Positions 22,937 to 31,272 are shown, counted from the first letter of the stretch. The stretch: DNA of 39,536 nt from Actinomycetota bacterium (GCA_016219715.1 JACRKX010000026.1:1-39536), one strand, 5' to 3'. The notes: generated from the sequence alone by a model not told the origin. Translations and numbers: made by a program.

Positions 22937-24529
22937 TCAGCCACAGACGCGAACCTCGCCGTCGGACTCGATCTTGGCCGACCAAGCCCGCGATTCGGCG
23001 TCGAGCGGAACGGTGAGTTCAAAGGCTCCGGCCGCGAGAGTCTCGTGCGGCGTCTCTGGGAATACGGACGCGAAGCGCCGCAGGTGAACACGCATCTCCG
23101 CCGTGCCTTCGATGAGCAACGGCGAATCAGAAGCCGTGAACTCGCCGTCGCCGGAAAGCACGCTGCAGCCGGATGGATCGCTGCTTTCGACGCGCTTGGC
23201 CTGGAGCGGCGTGATCGCGGACATCGTCTCGTCGACGCGCGCCCGGATAGTTTCGTCGCTTGCCAGCACGGTCGCCCGATCCCACACGATGTCCGGCTCA
23301 CCCTGCTCGATCCACTCGTAGATCCGCGGTACGTGACGGGGATCGAGCCCGGGGTCGAGTGGGTCGTAATCGGCCGGCGGCCTGACCGCCGGCCCGGCGA
23401 GTGCAAAGGCCGTGAGCTGCGCACGCGACGTGCCCGAGAGGCTGCGCATCAGCGCCGAGCCATCGCGCATCGCCACAAAGTTCCCGGCTAGCGCCACGAG
23501 CAGCACGGAGGTCAGCCCCGCCACGGCCACCGCGTTCAGACGTGGCCTGCCGGCGAGCTGCGCTACGGCCATCAGAATCAACACGCCGCTCGTGTAGACG
23601 TATCGCGACGCCATCGCGTCGGCCCACCCCGCGCGCTGGATGGTCGTCAGCGCCCAGAAGACCATCGGCAGCGCGACGTAAACAACGTCGGCCGGCTGGG
23701 TTCGCTCGCGGCGGGCCAGCACAGTCAGCGCCGCGACGGCCGCGACGACGGCGATCGGCCTGCCCCAGTCGAGCCCGTCGCCGAGCAGACCGCCAAAGCC
23801 AGCGGCGGCCTGGTCGAGAAAGAAGTCCGGGATCGCGCCGGGATAGAACCCGTGCTTGTCGTCGTCTTCGCTGTAGGCGACGAACCACATTGCGTAGATC
23901 GCGATCACGGGAAGCGTGGCCAGCAGCGCGCGGCGGCGATGCTCCGTCCAGATCGCGTGCATCAGGACACCGAGCAGAAAGACCGCACCGACGCCGGCGC
24001 AGGCCATCGCCGTTGCCAGCAGCAGGCCGGTCACCAGCGTGCCGCGCGGATATTCATCGCGCTCGAACACCAGCAGCGCGCCGAGGCCGGCCGCCATCGC
24101 CGCCAGCCAGCTGTAGTTGAACGACCAGACCACGGCCTCCCAGCCGGTGCCGAGAAACAGCACGAGAGCCGCCGCGCCCAGCGCCGGCCAGGCGCCGCTG
24201 CGCCTGCGCACGAACACGAACACGAGCACGGTGACGAGACACTGCATCGCTACGGACAGAACCGCGAGCGGTTCGTTGGCGCCCGGCTCGAAGACGGCGC
24301 CGATCAGCTTGTAGACGATGACTGGCAGCACCATCAGGTGCTCGTTGTGGCCCATCAAGAGCTGTCTGGCGCCGAAGCCGTCACGAACCAGCAGCCACCC
24401 CCACTCGTCACCCCACAGGCCGATCGACCGGTGCCACTGCAAAAGGACAGCACCACCCACGAGCAAGAGCACCGCGAGCAGCAGCTCGGCGGCGTGCCGG
24501 CGGTAAAACGGCGCCGGCGCTTCGCTCAT
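22937..24529 (-). CDS. Polytopic membrane protein, possible GT-C-type glycosyltransferase
   Basis: A 530-residue protein with about ten hydrophobic segments between residues 15 and 370, followed by a soluble C-terminal domain of about 160 residues that is probably extracytoplasmic. After the first helix comes LWGDEWGWLLVRDGFG. An acidic GDE/DEW loop at this position is characteristic of GT-C fold lipid-linked sugar transferases and of related uncharacterised families. WSFNYSW and the HNEHLMVLP loop are further conserved-looking motifs. No specific family is recognised, so the transferase idea rests only on topology and the loop. Its ATG overlaps the thrS stop by 4 bases, so it is probably co-translated with thrS. 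Confidence 0.7.
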   Translation of the reverse strand: MSEAPAPFYRRHAAELLLAVLLLVGGAVLLQWHRSIGLWGDEWGWLLVRDGFGARQLLMGHNEHLMVLPVIVYKLIGAVFEPGANEPLAVLSVAMQCLVTVLVFVFVRRRSGAWPALGAAALVLFLGTGWEAVVWSFNYSWLAAMAAGLGALLVFERDEYPRGTLVTGLLLATAMACAGVGAVFLLGVLMHAIWTEHRRRALLATLPVIAIYAMWFVAYSEDDDKHGFYPGAIPDFFLDQAAAGFGGLLGDGLDWGRPIAVVAAVAALTVLARRERTQPADVVYVALPMVFWALTTIQRAGWADAMASRYVYTSGVLILMAVAQLAGRPRLNAVAVAGLTSVLLVALAGNFVAMRDGSALMRSLSGTSRAQLTAFALAGPAVRPPADYDPLDPGLDPRHVPRIYEWIEQGEPDIVWDRATVLASDETIRARVDETMSAITPLQAKRVESSDPSGCSVLSGDGEFTASDSPLLIEGTAEMRVHLRRFASVFPETPHETLAAGAFELTVPLDAESRAWSAKIESDGEVRVCG

Positions 24530-26454
24530 TCCGCGCGGGTGCGGGCGGCGACTTCGGCGCGCAGCTGCTCGATCGCGTCGGCGATCGGGACGCGCTCGGG
24601 CTCACCCTCATGGTGACGGCGGCGCGGCGCGACGGTCTCGGTCTGCTGCTCCTCGTCGCCGACGACCCACATCAGCGGCGCCTTGGCCAGTTCGGCGTCG
24701 CGGATCTTGCGGCCGACCGATTCGCTGCGCTCGTCGACATGCGGCCGCAGGCCGGCTTCGAGAAGTCTGTCGGCGAGCTGGTTCGAGAAGTCATTGTGCT
24801 TGTCGCTGACCGGGACGACGCGCACCTGGACCGGCGCAAGCCACAGCGGGAACTCACCGCCGTAGTGCTCGATCAGGATGCCGATGAAGCGCTCGAAGCT
24901 GCCAAACAGCGCGCGGTGGATCATCACCGGACGATGCTCTTCGTTGTCGTCGCCGGTGTAGCTGAGCTCAAAGCGCTCCGGCATCGAGAAGTCGAGTTGC
25001 ACGGTGCCCAGCTGCCACGAGCGCCCGAGCGAGTCCTTCATGTGCAGGTCGATCTTCGGGCCATAGAAGGCGCCGTCGCCTGGATTGAGGTCGTAAGGCA
25101 GCCCCTCCGCCTTCAGCGCGTTCTCGAGCGCGGCCTCGGCGCGATCCCAGGTGGCGTCGTCGCCGACGCGCTGTTCGGGCCGCGTGGAGAGCTCGAGACT
25201 GGGTTCAAAGCCGAAGATCTCGTAGATGTAGAAGCCGAAGCGCAGGCACTGGATGACCTCGTCCTGGATCTGCTCCTCGGTGCAGAAGATGTGCGCGTCG
25301 TCCTGCGTGATGTGTCGCACGCGCATCAGTCCGTGCAGCGTGCCCGACGGCTCGTGACGGTGCACGAGGCCGTCTTCGCTGTAACGGATCGGCAGGTCGC
25401 GGTAGCTGCGGCGGTCGTTCTTGTAGATCTGGATGTGCGCCGGACAGTTCATCGGCTTGATGCCCATCGGACGCTCTTCGACGTCTGTGAAGTACATGTT
25501 GTCGCGGTACTTGTCCCAGTGGCCGCTGATCTTCCAGAGGTCGACGTCGAGCAGGATCGGTGTCTTCACGCGGTTATAGCCGCGCAACGAGTTCTGCTCG
25601 GTCCACAGCTCGTGCAGGGCGTTCCAGATCTTCATGCCGTTGGGGTGCCAGAACGGCGAGCCCGGCGACACCTCGTTGAAGTGGAAGAGGTCGAGCTGCT
25701 TGCCGAGGCGGCGATGGTCGCGCTTCTTGGCCTCCTCGATCAGCTCCAGGTGTTGTTGCAGGTCTTCTTTGCTCAGGAAAGCGGTGCCGTAGATGCGCGT
25801 GAGCATCTGGCGATTGGCGTCGCCGCGCCAGTAGGCGCCCGCGATGCTGGTGAGCTTGAATGCCTTGATCTTGCCGGTGTCGGTCGCGTGAGGGCCGCGG
25901 CAGAGGTCGGTGAATGGGCCGTTGGTGTAGAGGCTGACGGTCTCGGCGCCCTCGTTGGTAATCAGGTCTTCGATCAGCTCGACTTTGTAGTCCTGACCTT
26001 CGGCCTTGAACTTCTCGATCGCGTCTTGTACCGAGATGTCTTCGCGCGTGAACTGCTCCTTGGCCTTGACGTGCTCGCGCATCTTCTGCTCGATGCGCTC
26101 GAAGTCGGCGTCGCTGACCTCGGCGCCCTCGGGAAAATCGAAGTCGTAGTAGAAGCCGTTCTCGATCGCCGGGCCGATGCTGATCTTGACGCCTGGGTAA
26201 AGCTCCATGACGGCCGCGGCGAGCACGTGCGCCGTGTCGTGGCGCACGAGTTCGAGCGCCTCAGGCGACTTACCGGTGATGATGCTGATCTCGGCGCCAT
26301 CGGGCAATGGCCGCGCGAGGTCGCGCAGCTCTCCGTTGACCTCGATGGCAAGCGCCGCGCGGGCCAGACCCTCGCCGATCGCGAGTGCCGCATCTCCCCC
26401 GGTCGCGCCCTCGGCCAGCTGAAGCTCAGTGCCGTCTGGAAGCGTGACTTTCAT
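24526..26454 (-). CDS. thrS: Threonine--tRNA ligase
   Basis: A full-length, 642-residue class II synthetase. The N-terminal TGS domain (residues 1-60) is followed by the editing domain with the zinc-like HxxxH in RHDTAHVLAAAV. The catalytic core has motif 2 (RYSEDGLVHRHEPSGTLHGL), the zinc-binding Cys in GIKPMNCPAHI and motif 3 (HRALFGSFERFIGILIEHYG). The C-terminal anticodon domain runs VRVVPVSDKHNDFS to KIRDAELAKAPLMWVVGDEE. The start ATG fits the family. A perfect 21-bp inverted repeat lies about 115 bases upstream, within or beside its leader. It is the first gene of the run toward the membrane-protein gene and infC. Confidence 0.97.
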   Translation of the reverse strand: MKVTLPDGTELQLAEGATGGDAALAIGEGLARAALAIEVNGELRDLARPLPDGAEISIITGKSPEALELVRHDTAHVLAAAVMELYPGVKISIGPAIENGFYYDFDFPEGAEVSDADFERIEQKMREHVKAKEQFTREDISVQDAIEKFKAEGQDYKVELIEDLITNEGAETVSLYTNGPFTDLCRGPHATDTGKIKAFKLTSIAGAYWRGDANRQMLTRIYGTAFLSKEDLQQHLELIEEAKKRDHRRLGKQLDLFHFNEVSPGSPFWHPNGMKIWNALHELWTEQNSLRGYNRVKTPILLDVDLWKISGHWDKYRDNMYFTDVEERPMGIKPMNCPAHIQIYKNDRRSYRDLPIRYSEDGLVHRHEPSGTLHGLMRVRHITQDDAHIFCTEEQIQDEVIQCLRFGFYIYEIFGFEPSLELSTRPEQRVGDDATWDRAEAALENALKAEGLPYDLNPGDGAFYGPKIDLHMKDSLGRSWQLGTVQLDFSMPERFELSYTGDDNEEHRPVMIHRALFGSFERFIGILIEHYGGEFPLWLAPVQVRVVPVSDKHNDFSNQLADRLLEAGLRPHVDERSESVGRKIRDAELAKAPLMWVVGDEEQQTETVAPRRRHHEGEPERVPIADAIEQLRAEVAARTRAE

Positions 26455-26568
26455 CGGGCGGGATCGTAGTTGACGGAGGCGGCGGCAGGGCTAAGCGAAG
26501 CAGCCGACCCGAGCGGCGACACCCCACCACAAGCTCGGCTGCAACCCCGATTCGCAAGCGGAAAACCA

Positions 26569-26613
26569 CTCCAAAGCCTGGCCTTGGAGCTACTCCAAGG
26601 CCAGGCTTTGGAG
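26569..26613. repeat. Perfect 21-bp inverted repeat with 3-base loop between thrS and the MOSC gene
   Basis: The arms at 26569-26589 and 26593-26613 are exact reverse complements (beginning CTCCAAAGCC and ending GGCTTTGGAG), separated by CTA. Copies of the inner word GGCTTTGGA recur at 26622-26630 and, degenerate, at 26643-26651. No T tract follows on either strand, so it is not a standard terminator. It sits between divergent genes, about 115 bases upstream of thrS and 100 bases upstream of the MOSC gene. The rest of the 258-base intergenic region shows nothing else. Confidence 0.9.
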
Positions 26614-26712
26614 TTCAAAACGGCTTTGGAATCGCGGTGGTCGCTTTGGGATCGGAGCGGCGCGGCCTAGGGCTCGGCCGGGCGACGAAGCGCTGCCGGT
26701 AGATTCTGCCGC

Positions 26713-27267
26713 GTGTCCGACCCGTTGACAGGAATCGTCGTGGCAGTCTGTTACGACGACGACCACCGCTTCAGCAAGCCGGTACGTGAGCACGTACGGC
26801 TCGTCGCCGACCACGGCATCGAAGGCGACGCACACGCCGGCGCGACCGTCAAGCACCAAGTGCGCCTGAGCCGCGACCCGGAGTCGCCGAACCTGCGACA
26901 AGTTCACCTGCTGCCCGCCGAGCTACTCGATGAGCTGAATACCGCAGGCTTCGACGTGGCGCCCGGTCAGATCGGCGAGAACATTCTCACTCGCGGCCTC
27001 GATCTGATCAGCCTGCCGCTCGGCACGCGCCTGCGCCTCGGCGAAAGCGCGGTGGTTGAGTTGACCGGCTTGCGCGATCCATGCAACCAGCTCGACAAGC
27101 TGCGCCCGGGACTGATGAAGGCGGTGCTCGACCGCGACGAGCACGGAGAGTTGATTCGCAAGTCGGGGGTGATGAGCGTGGTGGTCGAGGGCGGGGAGCT
27201 ACGGGCGGGAGACCCAATCGCGATCGAACTGCCCAGCGGCCCCGTTCAACACTTGCGACCGGTGTGA
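26713..27267 (+). CDS. MOSC domain protein
   Basis: A 184-residue protein consisting of one MOSC domain, the beta-strand-rich fold found at the C-terminus of molybdenum cofactor sulfurases and in YiiM-like stand-alone proteins that handle molybdenum-bound or sulfur substrates. Seen are GIEGDAHAGATVKHQ, GQIGENILTRGLDLISLPLG and the conserved cysteine in LTGLRDPCNQLD. GTG start at 26713. The substrate is unknown. The only likely transcription terminator is the strong hairpin about 130 bases downstream (27400-27440). Transcribed divergently from thrS. Confidence 0.88.
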   Translation: MSDPLTGIVVAVCYDDDHRFSKPVREHVRLVADHGIEGDAHAGATVKHQVRLSRDPESPNLRQVHLLPAELLDELNTAGFDVAPGQIGENILTRGLDLISLPLGTRLRLGESAVVELTGLRDPCNQLDKLRPGLMKAVLDRDEHGELIRKSGVMSVVVEGGELRAGDPIAIELPSGPVQHLRPV

Positions 27268-27399
27268 GGGCTCGCAAATCTGGAGTGAAAGCTGGAGTGT
27301 GAGTTGAGCCCATCATCGATCGATGCCGATCGTTTCCGGTATCCTGGTGCGCACCAATGCCATCGAATGGCGCGAGATAGTCGTGATTCTTCGATGAAC

Positions 27400-27440
27400 G
27401 GAAAGGGCCGGGGTGCAACCCGGCCCTTTCCTTCTTTTTG
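27400..27440 (+). terminator. Strong intrinsic terminator, possibly shared with the opposite 20-codon gene
   Basis: GGAAAGGGCCGGG pairs perfectly with CCCGGCCCTTTCC around a 6-base loop and is followed on the plus strand by TTCTTTTT. It would end transcripts from the MOSC gene, or a short RNA starting near 27350. The hairpin lies 4 bases beyond the stop of the opposite-strand peptide gene (27444-27506), so it could also trim that mRNA, though without a T tract on that side. Confidence 0.93.
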
Positions 27441-27443
27441 CGG

Positions 27444-27506
27444 CTACTTGCGTTGAATGGCAAGCACCAGGGTTACCAACGCCATGAGAATGGCGATTGA
27501 TTCCAT
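27444..27506 (-). CDS. 20-residue hydrophobic peptide, candidate SOS-induced toxin-like peptide
   Basis: ATG 27506 is preceded by a strong ribosome binding site (GGAAGGAG, 5 bases upstream). The 20-codon frame encodes MESIAILMALVTLVLAIQRK and ends in TAG. Residues 4-16 are a continuous hydrophobic stretch able to span or insert into a membrane, with a basic RK end, like small type I toxins such as TisB. Its leader is about 115 bases long and begins at a perfect LexA-type palindrome (27623-27638). No other gene lies between box and peptide. The 3' end faces a strong plus-strand terminator, so an overlapping antisense RNA is possible. No homologue is recognised, and expression is inferred only from these signals. 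Confidence 0.55.
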   Translation of the reverse strand: MESIAILMALVTLVLAIQRK

Positions 27507-27622
27507 GATTCTCCTTCCAGTCGTCTCCGGGCCGAATCGCCCGAAGCGTCGATCGCCGCGTGAAGGCGACCGGCACGGTGACCGAAGGTGAAGCCGCGAA
27601 TCAAGTAAACCGCGAGCTCCGG

Positions 27623-27638
27623 ACGAACATATGTTCGT
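27623..27638 (-). promoter_or_regulatory. LexA (SOS) box with overlapping -35-like element
   Basis: ACGAACATATGTTCGT is a perfect 16-bp palindrome containing CGAAC-N4-GTTCG, the LexA site of Gram-positive bacteria and Actinobacteria. On the minus strand a perfect TTGACA (27638-27643) abuts and overlaps its upstream edge by one base, so LexA would cover the promoter spacer. A good -10 is not evident at the usual spacing. It lies 15 bases past the stop of the I78-like lipoprotein gene and reads toward the 20-residue peptide gene. Confidence 0.75.
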
Positions 27639-27653
27639 GTCAAACCGGCGGGC

Positions 27654-28010
27654 CTAGCCGATACTGCACAACTGCGTGACCTTGTCGTCACGCACCGCGA
27701 CGTTGAGCCGCTTGGGGTTGTAGTCCATCGTGGCGGCGAGTGCCTCGCCATCTACCCACACGGCGCGCATGGTGTAGTCGTTGGACTTGGCGTAGGACTC
27801 GGCGACGTCGACCGGCTGCCCGACGAGGAGCCTCAGGTCGAAGCTCGGCTTCTTCTTGCTGGGCGGGCAGTCGCGGGTGTTGGCAGCTGCGGTGGCGCCA
27901 CTCGCCCCTGGCGAGCCGGTCGCACCGTAATTCTCGTCGTCACCGTCACCACATCCGACGACGGCCAAGGCAAGCAGAAAGACCACAACGGCCATGGAGA
28001 GCAGGCGCAT
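27654..28010 (-). CDS. Lipoprotein with I78-like peptidase-inhibitor domain
   Basis: A 118-residue lipoprotein: hydrophobic signal then the lipobox LAVVGC with the lipidated cysteine at residue 20, and a low-complexity Gly/Ala/Ser linker to about residue 45. The C-terminal 60 residues (LLVGQPVDVAESYAKSN, then TMDYNPKRLNVAVRDDKV and a final Cys) follow the pattern of the I78 peptidase-inhibitor family, whose signature is the DYxPxRLNV strand and loop. It has two cysteines, one near residue 48 and one at the end, that could form a disulfide. It could protect the envelope against serine proteases. Similarity is judged by eye. Confidence 0.68.
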   Translation of the reverse strand: MRLLSMAVVVFLLALAVVGCGDGDDENYGATGSPGASGATAAANTRDCPPSKKKPSFDLRLLVGQPVDVAESYAKSNDYTMRAVWVDGEALAATMDYNPKRLNVAVRDDKVTQLCSIG

Positions 28011-28066
28011 GCCGCCAGCCTACGCTCCACAGCCGCCGGAAGCGGCGGGTCAGCCAGCAGCGGGGC

Positions 28067-29212
28067 CTACAGCCCCAGCGTCGCCCCGATGATCTCCTTC
28101 TGGATTTCGTTTGTGCCGCCGAAGATCGGACCGACCAGGCCGGCGCGCACGTGCTTCTCCATGTCGTACTCCAGCGAGTAGCCATAGCCGCCCATCATCT
28201 GCATGCCGTCGAGCGCGATCTTCTTGGCGAGGTCGGTGCTCTTGAGTTTGCACATCGAGGCCTCCTTGGCGAAAACGCGGTCGGGCTCCTCGTCGATCTG
28301 CGCGGCGACGTCGTAGATCAGCAGGCGCAGGCACTCCAGCTCGGTCGCGTTCTCGGCGATCGTGTGCTTCAAGGCCTGGAACGAGCCGATCGGACGGCCG
28401 AACTGCTGGCGTTCCTTCACGTAGTCGAGCGTGTCGTTGAACGCGCGCTGCGCGATCCCCAGGTACATGCTGGCGAGGATCAGGCGTTCCTTGTTGAGCC
28501 CCGCCATCAGCTGCATCCAGCCATTGCCGGCCTCGCCGAGCAGTGCGTCGTCGGGAACGAAGCAGTCGGTGAAGAAGATGTCGTTCACCTCGTGCGGCCC
28601 GGCGAGCGTGGGGATCGGCCGCACCTCCATGCCGTCGGTGCCGGCCGGCACGCCGATCATCGAGATGCCCTGGTGCTTGTTGCCCTCGGTGTCGGTGCGC
28701 ACGATCGTCAGGATGTTCGCCGAGATCTGGGCGTTCGAGCACCACGTCTTCTGGCCGTTGAGCACCCAGCCGCCATCGACCTTCTCGGCCTTGCAGGTGA
28801 GCGATCCAACATCGCTGCCCGAGCCGGGCTCGCTCATCACAATCGCCTCGATATTGCCTTCGTTGATGCCGCCAAGCATCGCCTGCTTCTGCTCTTCGGT
28901 TCCGAAGCGCTCGTAGGCACCCTGCACGATTGCGGTGGTGCCGTAGCCGGCGGCCGGGATCATGCCGAGCGAAACGCCCTCGAGCAGGATCGCCTGGTCG
29001 ACCATGCCGCCGCCGCTTCCGCCGTACTGCTCGGGGATCGAGACGCCAAGCCAGCCGAGGTCGGCGAGTTTCTTGACTATCTCCATGCTGGTCGGCTCGG
29101 TGCCGCCATTGGTGAGGCGCAGGCGCGTCTCCTTGTCGCCAACTTCGCGCTTGGCGAAGTCGGCGATCGCCTCGCGAAAGGCCTCTTGCTCAGGGGTGAA
29201 CTTGACTGGCAT
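28067..29212 (-). CDS. Acyl-CoA dehydrogenase
   Basis: FAD-dependent enzyme that introduces the alpha-beta double bond in acyl-CoA. The 381-residue, three-domain fold has MSEPGSGSDVGSL and WVLNGQKTWCSNA (FAD and substrate loops), the RQQFGRPIGSFQ helix and LQ/GGYGY followed by GPIFGGTNEIQKEI, where the Glu is the usual catalytic base of one subfamily. The substrate is unknown. It follows the SCP2-type thiolase by 19 bases and is likely co-transcribed under the divergent TetR regulator. It resembles the FadE-type dehydrogenases numerous in actinobacterial lipid or steroid degradation. Confidence 0.93.
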   Translation of the reverse strand: MPVKFTPEQEAFREAIADFAKREVGDKETRLRLTNGGTEPTSMEIVKKLADLGWLGVSIPEQYGGSGGGMVDQAILLEGVSLGMIPAAGYGTTAIVQGAYERFGTEEQKQAMLGGINEGNIEAIVMSEPGSGSDVGSLTCKAEKVDGGWVLNGQKTWCSNAQISANILTIVRTDTEGNKHQGISMIGVPAGTDGMEVRPIPTLAGPHEVNDIFFTDCFVPDDALLGEAGNGWMQLMAGLNKERLILASMYLGIAQRAFNDTLDYVKERQQFGRPIGSFQALKHTIAENATELECLRLLIYDVAAQIDEEPDRVFAKEASMCKLKSTDLAKKIALDGMQMMGGYGYSLEYDMEKHVRAGLVGPIFGGTNEIQKEIIGATLGL

Positions 29213-29231
29213 CGCTGGCTCTCCCCCGCCC

Positions 29232-30446
29232 CTACGCCGCGGCCTTCTCGGCCGGCTTGTAGACGGTCACGACCGCCGCACCACCGAGGCCGATGTTGTG
29301 CTGCAAGCCGACCTTCGCACCCTCGACCTGGCGCTTGTCGGCGTCGCCGCGGATCTGCCAGGTCAGCTCGCTGGCCTGGGCCAGGCCGGTCGCGCCCAGC
29401 GGGTGACCCTTGCTGATCAGGCCGCCAGAGGGGTTGACGACCCAGCGACCGCCGTAAGTGGTGTCCTCGTTCTCGACGAGTTCGTGGCCGTGACCTTCCT
29501 CGGCCATGCCGAGTGCCTCGTAGGTGATCAGCTCGTTGGCGCTGAAGCAGTCGTGCAGCTCGATCACGTCGACGTCGTCGATCGACAGACCGGCCTCCTC
29601 GAGCGCGTCGTGGGCGGCCTTCTTGCTCATGTCAAAGCCGACGATCTTGATCGAGGACTTCTCGTCGAAGGTCGAAGGCATGTCAGTCACCATCGCCTGA
29701 CCGGCGATCTCAACGGCCTTGTCCCAGAGGTTGTGCTTCTCGACGAAGTCCTCGCTGGCAACGATCACGGCGCCGGAGCCGTCGGAGGTCGGCGAGCACT
29801 GCAGCTTGGTCAGGGGCGTGTGGATCTCCTTGGCCTCCTTGATCTCGTCGAGCGTGTACTCGTCCTGGAACTGGGCGTAAGGGTTGTTGACCGAGTGCTT
29901 GTGGTTCTTCCAGCCGATCCAGGCGTAGTGCTCGGGCTTCGAGCCGTACTTCTCCATATGCTCACGGCCGGCGTTGCCGAACATCTGCGGTGCGGGAGGC
30001 GATTCCTCCCATCCACCCCGCCCTTCGATCATCGTCATCACGTGCTTGTCCATCGGATTCGTTCGGTCGGTGAACTTCACGCCGAGCGAGCCCTTCTCCA
30101 TCTTCTCGAAGCCGACGGCGATCGCGCAATCGACGAGTCCGCCCTTGACGGCCTGGCGCGCCATGAACAGAGCGCTGCTGCCCGTGGAGCAGTTGTTGTT
30201 GACGTTGACGACCGGGATGCCCGACAGGCCCAGGCCGTAGATCGCCCGCTGGCCGGCCGTGCTGTCGCCGTAGCAGTAGCCGACGAAGGCCTGCTCGACT
30301 TCGGAGTAGTCGATGCCGGCGTCTTCAAGCGCCTTGGTGCCGGACTCCAGCACCATGTCTGGGTAGTCCCACTCCTTACTGCCGGGCTTCTCGAACTTGG
30401 TCATGCCCACGCCGATCACGAACGTACGGTTGCCTTTGGTGGCCAT
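29232..30446 (-). CDS. SCP2-type thiolase (lipid-transfer protein / acetyl-CoA acetyltransferase family)
   Basis: From ATG 30446 the protein is 404 residues. It has the nucleophilic cysteine in [27 protein letters not shown] and the C-terminal [17 protein letters not shown] with the catalytic His. The order and spacing match the SCP-X/SCP2 thiolase group, which cleaves branched or sterol side-chain 3-ketoacyl-CoA. The start has GAGGAG about 12 bases upstream. The frame is open up to 30530 but those residues do not fit the family and would overlap the operator. First gene of a two-gene operon with the acyl-CoA dehydrogenase. Confidence 0.92.
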   Translation of the reverse strand: MATKGNRTFVIGVGMTKFEKPGSKEWDYPDMVLESGTKALEDAGIDYSEVEQAFVGYCYGDSTAGQRAIYGLGLSGIPVVNVNNNCSTGSSALFMARQAVKGGLVDCAIAVGFEKMEKGSLGVKFTDRTNPMDKHVMTMIEGRGGWEESPPAPQMFGNAGREHMEKYGSKPEHYAWIGWKNHKHSVNNPYAQFQDEYTLDEIKEAKEIHTPLTKLQCSPTSDGSGAVIVASEDFVEKHNLWDKAVEIAGQAMVTDMPSTFDEKSSIKIVGFDMSKKAAHDALEEAGLSIDDVDVIELHDCFSANELITYEALGMAEEGHGHELVENEDTTYGGRWVVNPSGGLISKGHPLGATGLAQASELTWQIRGDADKRQVEGAKVGLQHNIGLGGAAVVTVYKPAEKAAA

Positions 30447-30480
30447 AAGTCTGCTTGCTCCTCGATGGTCTGAAGATTTC

Positions 30481-30502
30481 GCTTGTCGAGCGTTCAACAA
30501 GC
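30481..30502. promoter_or_regulatory. Probable TetR operator between thiolase and tetR
   Basis: A 22-base imperfect palindrome with 18 of 22 positions symmetric: GCTTGT and ACAAGC arms around CGAGCGTTCA. The TTGA/ACGCTC-type core is common for TetR repressors of fatty-acid and acyl-CoA genes. It lies 34 bases upstream of the thiolase start and 26 bases upstream of tetR, so one dimer or dimer pair could control both directions. Confidence 0.7.
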
Positions 30503-30528
30503 GCGAATAGTAACGTCTCTTCTCAGCC

Positions 30529-31176
30529 ATGGAACCGACCGCCGCGAAAACCGCTCCCGCCCAGCCAAAGACCGCCCGTCAGCAGCAGGCCGACGACACG
30601 CGCCAACGGCTGATCGACGCGGCCGGAAAGCTGTTCGCGGAGCGCGGCTACAGCGAGGCGAGCGTCGCCTTGATCGGCGAAGAGGCCGGCGCGAGCCGCG
30701 GACTGGTGAACCACCATTTCGGCTCGAAAGAGAACCTGCTCTGGGCCGTCGTCGAGGACTACGAGATGCGCTGGGAGCACGAGGTCGTGGTGCCGGCAAT
30801 CGCCGGCAAGCGCGGCCTGGCGGCTCTACGGGCGATCATCGACGCACACCGGCGGATCGCCCACAAGAACCCAGAGGGCACTCGCCTGCTCTACCGCCTG
30901 ATGGCCGAGGCGCTCGATCCGCGCAAGGGTCTGGCAGACAGGTTCGCCGGCCTGCACCAGCGCTGGCGCGAGCTAGGCAAGCGATGGTGGGACGAAGCTG
31001 TCGAAGACGGCGATATCGACCCGTCGATCGACCAGGACGCGAACGCATCGCTAATCATCGGCGCGATTCGCGGCATCACGTTCGACTGGCTGATCGCGCC
31101 CGGGAGTTTTGATCTGGATGCGGCTTATGAGCAGCAGTGGGAGATGCTGGTGCGCTGGCTCGCCCCGGGCAGCTGA
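30529..31176 (+). CDS. TetR-family transcriptional repressor
   Basis: A 215-residue regulator. After a 20-residue Ala/Gln-rich tail, residues about 22-70 form the TetR helix-turn-helix: [20 protein letters not shown], then [27 protein letters not shown]. The rest is a helical ligand-binding domain, probably for an acyl-CoA given the neighbours. It is divergent from the thiolase/acyl-CoA dehydrogenase operon with a palindrome in between, the classic arrangement of a local repressor released by its pathway substrate (inference). The ATG at 30529 has no strong ribosome binding site. Confidence 0.92.
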   Translation: MEPTAAKTAPAQPKTARQQQADDTRQRLIDAAGKLFAERGYSEASVALIGEEAGASRGLVNHHFGSKENLLWAVVEDYEMRWEHEVVVPAIAGKRGLAALRAIIDAHRRIAHKNPEGTRLLYRLMAEALDPRKGLADRFAGLHQRWRELGKRWWDEAVEDGDIDPSIDQDANASLIIGAIRGITFDWLIAPGSFDLDAAYEQQWEMLVRWLAPGS

Positions 31177-31272
31177 CCCGAACAACGGCACTGTCGTGTC
31201 CGGTTTTCTGGCGCACCGCGCCGGTCCGGGGTACATTTGGCGCATCCGCTTTTGTCGACTGGAGGTCTCGAA

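Noticed and set aside
24610-26469. 619-codon plus-strand open frame antisense to thrS
   Set aside because: It is the exact antisense of a complete thrS with no independent domain or ribosome binding site.
26455-26712. T-box leader for thrS
   Set aside because: No T-box sequence, specifier loop or terminator/antiterminator pair is visible; only the 21-bp palindrome is present.
27740-29416. 558-codon plus-strand open frame over the lipoprotein and acyl-CoA dehydrogenase genes
   Set aside because: It spans two recognised genes and their spacer in antisense, with composition-driven residues only.
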